NCBI RefSeq assembly: GCF_000633395.1
Contig: NZ_AYMU01000001.1
Span: 494,753 to 558,752, forward strand
DNA from: Pseudomonas sp. PH1b
Lineage (GTDB): Bacteria > Pseudomonadota > Gammaproteobacteria > Pseudomonadales > Pseudomonadaceae
Direction of reading: 5' to 3'
Length of the DNA stretch: 64,000 bases
Shown here: positions 26,015 to 35,172 of the stretch, piece after piece
Position numbering within the stretch: the first letter of the stretch is position 1
Layout of the letters: every line of letters begins with the position of its first letter
Notes under the pieces: generated by a model
Database searches by the model: none
What the model saw: only the letters and a program-made list of their open reading frames with translations
What the model was told of the DNA's origin: nothing
Translations under genes and position numbers: made by a program

Positions 26015-27640
26015 TTAGAAAATGTAGTCGGTGGTCAAGAAGCTCGACTCGCGATTGCGGATGATGTCACTGATCAGTGCTTTGTTGCGCTCCTGGAACT
26101 TGGTCGCCACCAGGGTGCGGATCGAGAAGGTGCGCAGCGCGTCATGTACCGACAGCGTGCCTTCGGCGGAGTTCTTGCGACCGTTGAAGGGGAAGGTGTC
26201 CGGGCCGCGCTGGCACTGGGCGTTGATATTGATCCGCCCGACCTGATTGGCAAAGCAGTCCACCAGCCGGCCGATCTGCGCCGGGTCGCTGCCGAACAGG
26301 CTCAACTGCTGGCCGAAGTCCGAATCCAGGACATAGTCGATCACCGTGTCCAGGTCGCGGTAGGGCACGATGGGCACCACCGGGCCGAACTGCTCTTCGT
26401 GGTAGACGCGCATCTGCGGGTTCACCGGGTACAGCACCGCCGGGTAGAAGAACGAAGCCCGAGCCTCGCCGCCGTGGGCGTTCACCACCTTGGCGCCGTG
26501 GGCCTGGGCGTCGGCCACCAGGGCATGCAGGTAGTCGACCTTGGTGTTCTCCGGCAGCGGCGTCAGGGCCACCCCCGGCTCCCAGGGCATGCCCGGCTTG
26601 AGGGCCTGCAGCTTGGCGTTGAACTGCTGGATAAAGCGCTCGGCCACGCTTTCATGGACGAACAGGATCTTCAGCGCCGTGCAGCGCTGGCCGTTGAACG
26701 ACAGCGAGCCGGTGAGGGCCTCGCTGACCGCGTTGTCCAGGTCGGCGTCGGGCAGCACGATCCCCGGGTTCTTCGCGTCCAGGCCCAGGGCCGCGCGCAG
26801 GCGGTGCGGCTTGGGGTGGAGTTTCTTCAGGTCGCTGGCGGCCTTGTTGGTGCCGATGAAGGCGAAGATGTCGATCTTGCCGCTGGCCATCAGCGCGCTG
26901 ACGGTCTCGCGGCCGCTGCCGTAGATGACGTTGATCACCCCGGCCGGGAAGCTGTCGCGGAAGGCTTCGAGCAACGGCCGGATCAGCAGCACGCCGAGTT
27001 TGGCCGGCTTGAACACCACGGTGTTGCCCATGATCAGCGCCGGGATCAGGGTGGTGAAGGTCTCGTTCAACGGGTAGTTGTAGGGGCCCATGCACAGGGC
27101 CACCCCCAGGGGCACGCGGCGGATCTGGCCGAGGGTGTCCTGTTCCAGTTCGAAGCGGCTGGAGCGCCGGTCCAGCTCCTTCAGCGCGCCGATGGTGTCG
27201 ACGATGTAGTCGCAGGTGCGGTCGAATTCCTTTTCCGAGTCCTTGAGGTTCTTGCCGATCTCCCACATCAGCAGCTTGACCACCGCCGTGCGCTGCTCGC
27301 GCATGCGCGCCAGGAAGGCTTCCACGTGCTGGATGCGTTCGGCCACGCGCATGGTTGGCCAGGCACCCTGGCCACGGTCGTAGGCGCGCACCGCGGCGTC
27401 CAGGGCGGTGAGGGCGGTGTCGGCGTCCAGCAGCGGGGTGCTGCCGAGGATCACTTGCTGGTCGCCGTCGGCGGTGTCCAGGTAGATCGGGCTGCGGACC
27501 TGGGCCAGGGGGCCGTTCCAGGTGCGCAGTTCGCCGTCCACCAGGTAGTCGCGCTGCTGCACCGGGTCGGGCAGGCGATAGGCTTCGGGAATCTGGGCAG
27601 CGGCGGGAAACAGGTTGTCGAGCAGCGTGGCTGTGGTCAT
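26015..27640 (-). CDS. GapN-like NADP-dependent aldehyde dehydrogenase lacking the usual catalytic Glu
   Basis: A 541-residue aldehyde dehydrogenase superfamily protein of the group usually annotated as non-phosphorylating NADP-dependent glyceraldehyde-3-phosphate dehydrogenase. It shows the Rossmann-side block MGPYNYPLNETFTTLIPALI, VVFKPAKLG and the nucleophile Cys320 in SLSFNGQRCTALK. The general-base motif, normally ELGGK exactly 34 residues before the Cys, reads GLDAK (Gly286-Lys290), so the catalytic Glu is replaced by Gly. Length (family about 475-500) is increased by an N-terminal and a C-terminal extension. It is monocistronic or paired with the FUSC gene 142 bp downstream. The dehydrogenase role is therefore family-based and the exact reaction is uncertain. 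Confidence 0.85.
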   Translation of the reverse strand: MTTATLLDNLFPAAAQIPEAYRLPDPVQQRDYLVDGELRTWNGPLAQVRSPIYLDTADGDQQVILGSTPLLDADTALTALDAAVRAYDRGQGAWPTMRVAERIQHVEAFLARMREQRTAVVKLLMWEIGKNLKDSEKEFDRTCDYIVDTIGALKELDRRSSRFELEQDTLGQIRRVPLGVALCMGPYNYPLNETFTTLIPALIMGNTVVFKPAKLGVLLIRPLLEAFRDSFPAGVINVIYGSGRETVSALMASGKIDIFAFIGTNKAASDLKKLHPKPHRLRAALGLDAKNPGIVLPDADLDNAVSEALTGSLSFNGQRCTALKILFVHESVAERFIQQFNAKLQALKPGMPWEPGVALTPLPENTKVDYLHALVADAQAHGAKVVNAHGGEARASFFYPAVLYPVNPQMRVYHEEQFGPVVPIVPYRDLDTVIDYVLDSDFGQQLSLFGSDPAQIGRLVDCFANQVGRININAQCQRGPDTFPFNGRKNSAEGTLSVHDALRTFSIRTLVATKFQERNKALISDIIRNRESSFLTTDYIF

Positions 27641-27825
27641 GACTCTACCCCGTGTTGGAAATGGCTCCGGCGCGGATGACAGGTGGCGACATCGCTCCAG
27701 GGTTTATACGCCTGAATGGCCCGGCGCTTTAGTGGTTTTTGCGTCTGGCGCCAGGGCGCGAGGGGCCCGGATCAGCCCTGGCGGGGGATCGGGGCGCGGT
27801 GGCTGGCGGTTTGAGATTAAACGTT

Positions 27826-28863
27826 TCAGCCGCTGCCCAGCAACTGCCGGATCAAGGTCGGGGTGCTGCCGGTCCAGCGCTTGAACGAGCGACGGAAATT
27901 GGCCGGGTCATTGAAGTTCAGGTAGTCGGCCACCGCCTCGTTGCTCCAGCCCTTGATCTGGTACAGGTACAGGGCCACGTGCTTGCGCACCCGATCCACC
28001 TGTTGCTGGTAGCCGCTGTGGTGCTTGCTCAGCTTGCGCTTGAGGGTCGCCGGGCTCATGCCGAAGGCCTGGGCCGTCTGCTCCAGGCTGGGCGGCTGGC
28101 GCACCTGGTCGTGCAGGTAGTCATACAGGACGTCGAGAAAGCTGCTGTCGAACCCCAGCTGCTGCAGCTGCTCGCCGGCCTCCAGGCGTGCCACCTGGCC
28201 GGCGGTGGCCGAGGCGTTGGGCCAGGGCTGGGTCAGGCAGGCACGGGGGATGCGCATCAGGTCCAGGGGGCGCTGGAACTGGCTGTGTTCCCCCAGGTGC
28301 ACCCAGTACTGTTCCACATAGCGCGGTTCGGCATGGCTGAACCCGCATTCCCAGGGCAGGCGCTGGCCGCTGAGCCACTGGCTGGTGGCCACCAGCGCGG
28401 TCATGCTCGCCTCCAGCACAAAGCGCCAGTGCTCGCCGGCGCCGCAGCTGTCCAGCCAGTAGCAATAGGCGAAGTGCTCGTCCAGTAGCAGTCGCGGGCT
28501 GGCCAGGGGGCTGAGCAGGGCCTGCTGCTGGATCAGGCTGTCCAGGGCCTGGTGCAGGTTCTGCGCGTGACGCAGGGCGTGGCTGGCGGCGCCGTAGTGG
28601 CCGGGCAGCAGGCGCTGGCCGAACAGGAAGCTGCTGTCATCGGCATCCAGCAGGCGCCGGCTGTTGCCGATCAGGGTCAGGAACTGCTGCGGGCTGAGGC
28701 GGGTCTGGCCGGCGAGGATGTCCTCGTGGAACAGCCCGGTGCCGCGCAGCAGGCGATGGCTGTCGATGTCCCGGGACAGCGCCAGGTCGATCAGCGCCGC
28801 CGGTTGATAGTGCCCGGGGATAAAGCGCGTGTCGGCTTCGTACCAACTGGTCTTCACGGTCAT
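27826..28863 (-). CDS. AraC-family transcriptional regulator (Arabinose_bd type)
   Basis: A 345-residue regulator. The N-terminal ligand/dimer domain (about residues 20-210, with the typical HALRHAQNLHQALDSLIQQQALLSPL stretch in shortened form) is followed by a C-terminal double HTH (about 250-340: PSLEQTAQAFGMSPATLKRKL, YLNFNDPANFRRSFKRWTGSTP). It belongs to the OruR/ArgR-less, fatty-acid- or amino-acid-responsive group with this domain order. It lies 9 bp after a GGDEF-like gene in the same direction, so the two may be co-transcribed, and 185 bp upstream of gapN-like DNA read the same way. Target unknown. Confidence 0.9.
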   Translation of the reverse strand: MTVKTSWYEADTRFIPGHYQPAALIDLALSRDIDSHRLLRGTGLFHEDILAGQTRLSPQQFLTLIGNSRRLLDADDSSFLFGQRLLPGHYGAASHALRHAQNLHQALDSLIQQQALLSPLASPRLLLDEHFAYCYWLDSCGAGEHWRFVLEASMTALVATSQWLSGQRLPWECGFSHAEPRYVEQYWVHLGEHSQFQRPLDLMRIPRACLTQPWPNASATAGQVARLEAGEQLQQLGFDSSFLDVLYDYLHDQVRQPPSLEQTAQAFGMSPATLKRKLSKHHSGYQQQVDRVRKHVALYLYQIKGWSNEAVADYLNFNDPANFRRSFKRWTGSTPTLIRQLLGSG

Positions 28864-28872
28864 GACGGCGCC

Positions 28873-29787
28873 TCAGGCGGTTTTCGCCAGGGGCTGCTTG
28901 GCCCGTGCCAGGGCCAGGTTGAGGCGCTTGAGCAACCCCTCCGGCGCCTCGTCCAGGGCCATCACCACGGCGCTGCTGGCGCTCAGGTGCAGGCGCTCGC
29001 CGTGCTGTCGGGTCTTGTGCGCCAGCCCTTGCACCGCCTGTTCCAGCTCCAGGGCCAGGAGCCGCGCCTGGCTTTCCCCGGTGTGGGGCAGCAGCACCAC
29101 GAAGCGATCGCCGGCCAGCCGGCACAGCAGGTCCTGGCGGCGCAGGTTGAGCAGCAGCACATGGCTCAGGGCCTGCAGCACCGCGTCGCCTTCGGCATGG
29201 CCGTAGTGCTGGTTGATCGCGGCGAAATGGTCCAGGTCCAGGGCCAGCAGCGACAGGGGCTGTTGCTGGCGGCGGGCGTCTTCCAGGCTGGCGGCCAGCT
29301 CGCGCTTGAGGTAATCGGCGCCGGCCAGGGGCGTGAGCTTGTCGAACTGGCGATGCTCGCGAAACAGCCGTTCCTTCTTTTCCATCTGCGCACTGATGGC
29401 CAGCTGTTCGCGGTGCCAGTGATAGATGCCGATGGTCAGCAGGATCATCCCCACCGGCATCGGTCCCGACTCCAGCCAATGGTCCCAGGTGATGCTGTCG
29501 GGCAGGCGGATGAACTCGTCGAGGCTGTCGATCCACCAGGAAAAGAAGATGCAGCTCAGGCCCAGGGCCAGGTAGTTGGTGACCCGGCCGGCGGGGCGAC
29601 TCTTGAGCACCAGGCCGAGCCACACCAGGGCCAGCAGCGCCGAGCCGCCTTCGCCGATGATGTCCAGCCACTGCCATTCGCTGACCGCCTTGAGGGTGCC
29701 GCAGGCCAGGTGCAGGAGCAGCCCGGCATTGGCCGCCAGCAGCAGCGCGGCGAGCTTCCAGCGATGGGGTTTGAGCACGCAGAACAT
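28873..29787 (-). CDS. Membrane protein with degenerate GGDEF domain
   Basis: A 304-residue protein: four hydrophobic helices (about residues 11-30, 41-61, 70-86, 108-123) and a C-terminal GGDEF-type domain (about 150-300). The domain keeps LALDLDHFAAINQHYGHAEGD and the strand CRLAGDRFVVLLPHTG, but the signature GGDEF reads AGDRF (residues 225-229), so one Gly and the metal-binding Glu are lost. A catalytically dead, c-di-GMP- or GTP-sensing or scaffold role is more likely than diguanylate cyclase activity. The start MFCVLKPHR follows AGGA by 9 nt; an upstream in-frame ATG at 29,841 gives 18 more residues. Confidence 0.85.
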   Translation of the reverse strand: MFCVLKPHRWKLAALLLAANAGLLLHLACGTLKAVSEWQWLDIIGEGGSALLALVWLGLVLKSRPAGRVTNYLALGLSCIFFSWWIDSLDEFIRLPDSITWDHWLESGPMPVGMILLTIGIYHWHREQLAISAQMEKKERLFREHRQFDKLTPLAGADYLKRELAASLEDARRQQQPLSLLALDLDHFAAINQHYGHAEGDAVLQALSHVLLLNLRRQDLLCRLAGDRFVVLLPHTGESQARLLALELEQAVQGLAHKTRQHGERLHLSASSAVVMALDEAPEGLLKRLNLALARAKQPLAKTA

Positions 29788-29913
29788 GGCCGCGATCCTT
29801 TTTGCCAGGAGTGAGAGGGCGCCAGCACAGCAGATGTTCATGACACTGGGGTGACGCCGGGAAAAACCGCTGGGGGGTCGAATCAGCTCAGGGTGCAGGC
29901 GATCTTTTTTGCT

Positions 29914-30475
29914 GGCGGGGCCCGCAAGTGATGCAGCGCCCTGGGTGACGCCTTCGCTGGCAAGCCAGCTCCTACAGCAGGCAGTTAGACCGTGCAGATC
30001 CCCGTAGGAGCCGGCTTGCCGGCGAAGAGGCCCGCAAGTCATGCAGCGCCCCGGGTGACGCCTTCGCTGGCAAGCCAGCTCCTACAGCAGGCAGATAGAC
30101 CGTGCAGATCCCCGTAGGAGCCGGCTTGCCGGCGAAAGGGCCCGCAAGACATGCAGCGCCCTGGGTGACGCCTTCGCTGGCAAGCCAGCTCCTACAGCAG
30201 GCAGATAGACCGTGCAGATCCCCGTAGGAGCCGGCTTGCCGGCGAAAGGGCCCGCAAGTCATGCAGCGCCCCGGATGACGCCTTCGCTGGCAAGCCAGCT
30301 CCTACAGCAGGCAGATAGGCCGTGCAGATCCCCGTAGGAGCCGGCTTGCCGGCGAAAGGGCCCGCAAGTGATGCAGCGCCCTGGGTGACGCCTTCGCTGG
30401 CAAGCCAGCTCCTACAGCAGGCAGATAGACCGTGCAGTTTCCCGTAGGAGCCGGCTTGCCGGCGAAGGGGCCCGC
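29914..30475. repeat. Tandem array of five 110-bp REP-doublet (REPIN) units, array A
   Basis: Five consecutive units with an exact 110-bp period; CCCGCAAG recurs at 29,921, 30,031, 30,141, 30,251 and 30,361, and CCCGCGCG at 30,471. Each unit holds two REP sequences in opposite orientation, TTCGCTGGCAAGCCAGCTCC and GTAGGAGCCGGCTTGCCGGC, joined by spacers of about 30 bp that vary at only a few positions. The left end is a truncated REP (TTGCTGGCGGGG). Open frames run through the array in several frames, but they are repeat artefacts without ribosome binding sites. It separates the GGDEF-like gene from the phytate receptor operon. A homologous array in the opposite orientation lies at 45.1-45.6 kb. 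Confidence 0.95.
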
Positions 30476-30565
30476 GCGACGTGCGCTTGCCCAAGGGGTC
30501 ATTTCAGCTCATTTGCCGGGGCGATACCCGGGCAAAGGGGCGTTTTGCTCGCCTTGCGCCCCGGC

Positions 30566-30599
30566 CTGTCACAGAACCGTCATTCGCCGACCCTAGCGT
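30566..30599 (+). promoter_or_regulatory. Pho box and -10 element of the TonB receptor/phytase operon
   Basis: Two 7-bp direct repeats with 4-bp spacing, CTGTCAC-AGAA-CCGTCAT (30,566-30,583), match the PhoB consensus CTGTCAT-N4-CTGTCAT at 12 of 14 positions. A -10-like TAGCGT starts 10 bp after the second repeat (30,594), as at activated PhoB promoters where the box replaces the -35. The receptor ATG is 59 nt further on. This predicts induction by phosphate starvation. Confidence 0.82.
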
Positions 30600-30658
30600 G
30601 CCCTCCCAGTTGCCGGGCCCCTTGCCCGGCGTCAGCGGACTCTTGGGGGAGGACCATC

Positions 30659-33181
30659 ATGTACAAGCGCAGCAGTCCCGGGCTTGTCAGCTTTACCTTG
30701 ACCGCGCTGGCCATGGCCATCGCCAGCGAGCGTTTGAATGCCGCGGAGCCAGCGGCCACCGAGCACGTGGAAGTGGTGGGCCAGGCCGCCAGCATCGACC
30801 AGGCGCTCAAGGAGCAGCGTCGCTCGGACAGCATCGAGAGCGTGGTGCATGCCGACGGCGTGGCCCAGTTGCCAGACCAGAACGTTGCCGAGGCGGCGCA
30901 GCGCCTGCCGGGCATCAGCATCGAGCGCGACCAGGGTGAAGGGCGCTTCGTCAGCGTTCGCGGCCTGGGCCCGGACCTCAACAGCGTGACCATCAACGGC
31001 ACCCTGGTGCCTTCGCCGGAAAGCGCGCGCCGGGCCGTGGCCCTGGACGTGCTGCCCTCGGAGCTGGTGCAGTCGCTGTCGGTGATCAAGACCCTGACCC
31101 CGGACATGGACGCCAACTCCCTGGGCGGCACCGTGGACGTGAAAAGCCTCTCGGCCTTCGACCACAAGGGCCTGTTCTACACCGGCAGCAGCGAGGCCAG
31201 CTACGACCAGAACACACGCCAGACCAGCCCGAAATTCTCCGGCGCGGCGAGCAACCGCTTCAGCCTCGGCGACGGCATCGACAACTTCGGCGTGGCCGCG
31301 GCCCTGAGCTGGCAGAAGCGCGATTTCGGTTCCGACAACGTCGAGACCGGCGGCGCCTGGGACTTCGAGCAAGGTGCCAAGCTGCAGGAATTCGAGCAGC
31401 GCGACTACGCCATCAGCCGCGAGCGCGCCGGTGGCGGCCTGAACTTCGACTACAAGCCCGACGACAGCAGCAGTTACTACCTGCGCACCCTCTACAGCCG
31501 CTACAAGGACAGCGAGACCCGCAACTCCACCAGCATCGAGTTCGCCGATCCCCTGGCGGCCGGCGAGCGTGGCGACGCCGAAGCCGCGCGCAAGCTCAAG
31601 CAGCGCGAGGAGACCCAGGAGATCCAGTCCTACGTGTTCGGCGGCGAGCGCCAGCTGGGCCTGTGGACCCTCAGCGGCCAGACCGGCTACAGCCGTTCCA
31701 GCGAAGACAGCCCGGCGCACATCGCCGGGGCCACCTTCAAGGGCAACAGCGATTTTTCCGATAGCGGTTTCTACGGCAACGGCAAGCCACGCCCGGTGAT
31801 CGGCGCCGGCTTCTACGACCCGGCCAACTTCACCCTGGACAAGGTCGACTGGGAAAAGCAGAACACCACCGACACCGAGAAGAACCTGCGCCTGGACCTG
31901 GCCCGGGACTACGACCTCAGTGGCTACGCCGCGCAGTTCAAGTTCGGCGGCAAGCTCAGCCGGCGTAACAAGGACAACGACCTGGAGGCCTGGGTCTACA
32001 AGGACTTCGACGCCCTGGGGTTCAGCGACGCGCAGCTCAACCTCGGGCAGTTCCAGAAGGGCAGCGTGGACTATTCCCTCGGCCGCTTCGGCCCGGGCAT
32101 CAGTGGCGGTGCCATCAAGCAGTTGATCGGCGGCCTGAATCAGGCGGCCTTCTACGACGAGGAAGAATCCCGGGTCAACGACTTCAAGATCCGCGAAGAC
32201 ATCAACGCCGGCTACTTCATGAACACCCTGGACATCGACGACTGGCGCTTTATCGCCGGCCTGCGCTACGAGGGCACCGAGTTCCAGGCCAAGGGCACCG
32301 GGGTCACCGACGGCGCCTTCACCGCCACCGACACCCAACGCCGCTACCAGCACTGGCTGCCGGGGCTGCACGCACGCTACCAGCTGGACAAGAACACCCA
32401 GTTGCGCGCGGCCTGGACCAAGAGCGTGGTGCGCCCGACCTTTGGCCAGCTGGCCCCGGGCTTTGTCATCGACGGCGACGAGGCGACCTTCGGCAACCCC
32501 GACCTCAAGCCCCTGGAGTCGAGCAACCTGGACCTGGGCATCGAGCACTACATGGGCCATGCCGGCACGGTCTCGGCCTTCGTGTTCTACAAGGACATCC
32601 AGAACTTCGTCTACAACACCGACCTGGCCGGCACCGGCGCCTGGAGCGGGTTCTCCGAGGCCCACACCTTCGCCAACGGCGACAGCGCCAAGCTGTACGG
32701 CCTGGAGCTGGCCTACTCGCAGAAATTCGACTGGCTGCCGGCGCCGTGGAACGGCTTGCTGGTAGGCGCCAACAGCACCTTCAGCCGTTCCAGCGCGAGC
32801 ATCGAGGGTTTCGACCAGAAGGCCGGGGTCAACCGCAAGCGCGACATCGACCTGCCCAACCAGTCGAACACCGTGGGCAACCTGATGCTCGGCTGGGAAG
32901 ACGACAAGCTCAGCCTGCGCCTGTCGGCCAACTACAAGTCGGCCTACCTGTTCGAACTGGCCTCCATCAGCGACAAGGCCCACGACCTGCACGTGGATGC
33001 CCAGACCTTCGTCGATTTCAGCGCCAAGTACGCCCTGACCAAGAACCTGCAGCTGAGCTTCGAGGCGCAGAACCTCACCGACCAGCCGTACTTCGTCTAC
33101 ACCGGCAACCGCTCCTACAACGCCCAGTACGAAGAGTACGGCCCGACCTACAAGCTCGGCCTGACCTTCACCCATTTCTAA
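30659..33181 (+). CDS. TonB-dependent outer-membrane receptor (probable phytate or organophosphate uptake)
   Basis: An 840-residue outer-membrane receptor with signal peptide (residues 1-28, ALAMAIASERLNAAEP), plug domain (about 45-165: VAEAAQRLPGISIERDQGEG, FVSVRGLGPDLNSVTINGT, LDVLPSELVQSLSVIKTLTP, SLGGTVDVKSL) and a 22-strand-type barrel ending in the aromatic C-terminus GLTFTHF. There is no N-terminal signalling extension, so no sigma/anti-sigma control. GGGGGAGGACC precedes the ATG. It is followed 63 bp later by a beta-propeller phytase and lies under a Pho box. A function in taking up phytate or its lower inositol phosphates is inferred from this arrangement; the receptor sequence alone does not show the ligand. 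Confidence 0.93.
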   Translation: MYKRSSPGLVSFTLTALAMAIASERLNAAEPAATEHVEVVGQAASIDQALKEQRRSDSIESVVHADGVAQLPDQNVAEAAQRLPGISIERDQGEGRFVSVRGLGPDLNSVTINGTLVPSPESARRAVALDVLPSELVQSLSVIKTLTPDMDANSLGGTVDVKSLSAFDHKGLFYTGSSEASYDQNTRQTSPKFSGAASNRFSLGDGIDNFGVAAALSWQKRDFGSDNVETGGAWDFEQGAKLQEFEQRDYAISRERAGGGLNFDYKPDDSSSYYLRTLYSRYKDSETRNSTSIEFADPLAAGERGDAEAARKLKQREETQEIQSYVFGGERQLGLWTLSGQTGYSRSSEDSPAHIAGATFKGNSDFSDSGFYGNGKPRPVIGAGFYDPANFTLDKVDWEKQNTTDTEKNLRLDLARDYDLSGYAAQFKFGGKLSRRNKDNDLEAWVYKDFDALGFSDAQLNLGQFQKGSVDYSLGRFGPGISGGAIKQLIGGLNQAAFYDEEESRVNDFKIREDINAGYFMNTLDIDDWRFIAGLRYEGTEFQAKGTGVTDGAFTATDTQRRYQHWLPGLHARYQLDKNTQLRAAWTKSVVRPTFGQLAPGFVIDGDEATFGNPDLKPLESSNLDLGIEHYMGHAGTVSAFVFYKDIQNFVYNTDLAGTGAWSGFSEAHTFANGDSAKLYGLELAYSQKFDWLPAPWNGLLVGANSTFSRSSASIEGFDQKAGVNRKRDIDLPNQSNTVGNLMLGWEDDKLSLRLSANYKSAYLFELASISDKAHDLHVDAQTFVDFSAKYALTKNLQLSFEAQNLTDQPYFVYTGNRSYNAQYEEYGPTYKLGLTFTHF

Positions 33182-33244
33182 GCCTGCGGCCGCTGCCCCG
33201 GTGGCGGCGGACGCAATCGACTTCTGCCAAGGAATCACCTTTTG

Positions 33245-35167
33245 ATGAGCACTGTATCTGCCCGCAAACCCTGCCTGCTGGCGCTGTTGGTCGGCCTGTC
33301 CTGGGGCGCTGCCCAGGCGGCGCCGAGCGTGCCGGGCCTGAACCTCAAGCCCTGGGCCACCGCGCAATTGAGTGTCGAGGCCCTGGGTTTTCTGCCCGTG
33401 GGCCAGGGCAGCGAGCGCCTGGCCGCCAGCACCCGCGACGGCTTGTTGCTGCTGGATCAGCAGGGGCGCTCCCTGGCCCAGCTCAAGGGGTCGTTCAGCG
33501 GCCTCGACAGCCGCGCCGCCGGCCAGCAGGTGCTGGTGGCCAGCCTCGACAACGACCGTCAGCAGGCGTTGCTGGTGAGCCTTGATCCGGCGACCCGCCG
33601 TTGGGGCCAGCCGCTGTACTTGCCGGCCCGGGATTATCCGGTCAATGGCCTGTGCCTGTTTCGCGACGAGGCCAGCAACCTGTTCCTGTTCCTGGTGGGC
33701 GAGGAGGGCAAGGGTGAGCAATGGCTGGTGGGCAACGCTGCGCAGTTGAGCGCCGAGCCGCAACGGGTGCGCGGCCTGCCACTGCCGCCTGAGGCCAAGT
33801 TCTGCCAGGTAGAGGATGGGGCCCAGCAACTGCTGGTCAATGAACAGAACCTGGGCTGGTGGGCCTACCCGGCCCACGCCGAAGCCGACACCAGCCGCCA
33901 GCCGGTGGCCTTGCGTGCTCCTTTCGGCGCCATCGCCAAGAGCGCCGGGGCCATGGCCCTGGTGCCGGGCGGGGTACTGGGCCTGGACCCCAAGGCTGCG
34001 CAACTGCACCTCTTTCAGCAGCAGGCCAAGGGCTGGACGGCCGAGGCCACGCTGCCACTCCAGGGCCTCAAGGAACCGGAGAACCTAGCCGTGCGCGCCA
34101 CGGCCAAGGGCCTGCAAGTGCTGCTGCGCGATGACCAGGACGGGCGCCTGTACCAGGGCCAGCTGGATTGGCAACCGACGCCGCAGGCCCTGCCACAGGT
34201 GTTGCCCAGCGTGATGGCCGCGGCGCAGAGCGCGCCGGTGGGGCGCCAGGGCGATGCCGCCGATGATCCGGCGATCTGGATTCACCCCCAGCGCCCGGAA
34301 TTGAGCCGGGTGCTGGGCACCAACAAGAAGCAGGGCCTGCTGGCCTATGACCTGCAGGGCAAGCTGTTGCAGGAGCTGGCGGTGGGCCGCCTGAACAACG
34401 TCGACGTGCGGCCCAACTTCCAGCTCGGCGAGCGCCGCGTGGACCTGGCCGTGGCCAGCAACCGCGACCGCAACAGCCTCAGCCTGTTCGCCATCGACCG
34501 GGCCAGCGGCGAGCTGAGCGAGGCCGGGGAGGTGCCCACGCCGCTCAAGGAAATCTACGGCATCTGCCTGTTCCAGCCGGCCAGCGGCGAGATCTACGCC
34601 ATTGCCAACGACAAGGACGGCACCTTCGTCCAGTACCGCCTGAGCGCCCCCGGCGGCACCGCCCAGGGCGAGCTGGTGCGCCAGTTCAAGGTGGCCAGCC
34701 AGCCCGAGGGCTGCGTCGCCGACGACCAGCGCCAGCGGCTGTTTCTCGGTGAAGAGGATGTCGGGGTCTGGGCGGTGGATGCCCGTCCCGAGCAGCCGGC
34801 GACCCTGCACAGCGTGATCAAGGTCGGTGGCCTGCTGCAGGCCGATGTCGAAGGCCTGGCCCTGTACCAGAGCGAGGCCCGGGACTACCTGGTGATTTCC
34901 AGCCAGGGCAACGACAGCTACCTGGTGCTCGATGCCGAGCCGCCCTTTGCTTCCCACGGTGCGTTCCGGGTCGGCCTCAACGCTGCGGCAAGGATCGACG
35001 GCGCCTCGGAAACCGATGGCCTGGAAGTCACCTCGGCCAACCTCGGCGGGCCCTGGGGGCAGGGCCTGCTGGTGGTCCAGGACGGGCGCAAGCGCATGCC
35101 CGAAGACACCCAGAACTTCAAGTTGGTGCCCTGGGCCGACGTCACCCGGGCCCTGAAGCTGCCCTGA
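33245..35167 (+). CDS. Two-domain beta-propeller phytase
   Basis: A 640-residue secreted or periplasmic protein with signal peptide ending WGAAQA-APSVPG. The C-terminal half (about residues 330-635) is a catalytic beta-propeller phytase domain with the calcium/active-site signature DDPAIWIHP, then LNNVDVRPNF, DLAVASNRDRN, EIYGICLF, QPEGCVADD, FLGEEDVGVWA, DVEGLALY and SSQGNDSY. The N-terminal half (30-310) is a second, degenerate propeller lacking DDPAIW, as in known tandem-domain phytases where it boosts activity on dilute substrate. The enzyme releases phosphate from phytate. ATG at 33,245 is used; a TTG directly before it is possible. Co-transcribed with the receptor gene. Confidence 0.93.
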   Translation: MSTVSARKPCLLALLVGLSWGAAQAAPSVPGLNLKPWATAQLSVEALGFLPVGQGSERLAASTRDGLLLLDQQGRSLAQLKGSFSGLDSRAAGQQVLVASLDNDRQQALLVSLDPATRRWGQPLYLPARDYPVNGLCLFRDEASNLFLFLVGEEGKGEQWLVGNAAQLSAEPQRVRGLPLPPEAKFCQVEDGAQQLLVNEQNLGWWAYPAHAEADTSRQPVALRAPFGAIAKSAGAMALVPGGVLGLDPKAAQLHLFQQQAKGWTAEATLPLQGLKEPENLAVRATAKGLQVLLRDDQDGRLYQGQLDWQPTPQALPQVLPSVMAAAQSAPVGRQGDAADDPAIWIHPQRPELSRVLGTNKKQGLLAYDLQGKLLQELAVGRLNNVDVRPNFQLGERRVDLAVASNRDRNSLSLFAIDRASGELSEAGEVPTPLKEIYGICLFQPASGEIYAIANDKDGTFVQYRLSAPGGTAQGELVRQFKVASQPEGCVADDQRQRLFLGEEDVGVWAVDARPEQPATLHSVIKVGGLLQADVEGLALYQSEARDYLVISSQGNDSYLVLDAEPPFASHGAFRVGLNAAARIDGASETDGLEVTSANLGGPWGQGLLVVQDGRKRMPEDTQNFKLVPWADVTRALKLP

Positions 35168-35172
35168 GCCGG

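Noticed and set aside
29914..30475. CRISPR-like periodic repeats
   Set aside because: The 110-bp period, conserved spacers and internal inverted REP pairs identify REP doublets. CRISPR spacers would be unique and 30-40 bp long, and no cas genes are present.
29972..30502. Overlapping short open frames with repeated peptide AGSYGDLHGL
   Set aside because: They are read from the REP array in shifting frames (110 is not a multiple of 3), have no start signals and no homology.
30632..34009. A very long antisense open frame (over 1100 codons) opposite the receptor and phytase genes
   Set aside because: It is the GC-rich third-position mirror of real genes. It has no ribosome binding site, no family pattern and biased Leu/Gly/Val/Gln composition. 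The same applies to long antisense frames at 5,261-8,635, 12,449-15,280, 52,300-55,326 and 57,977-60,436.
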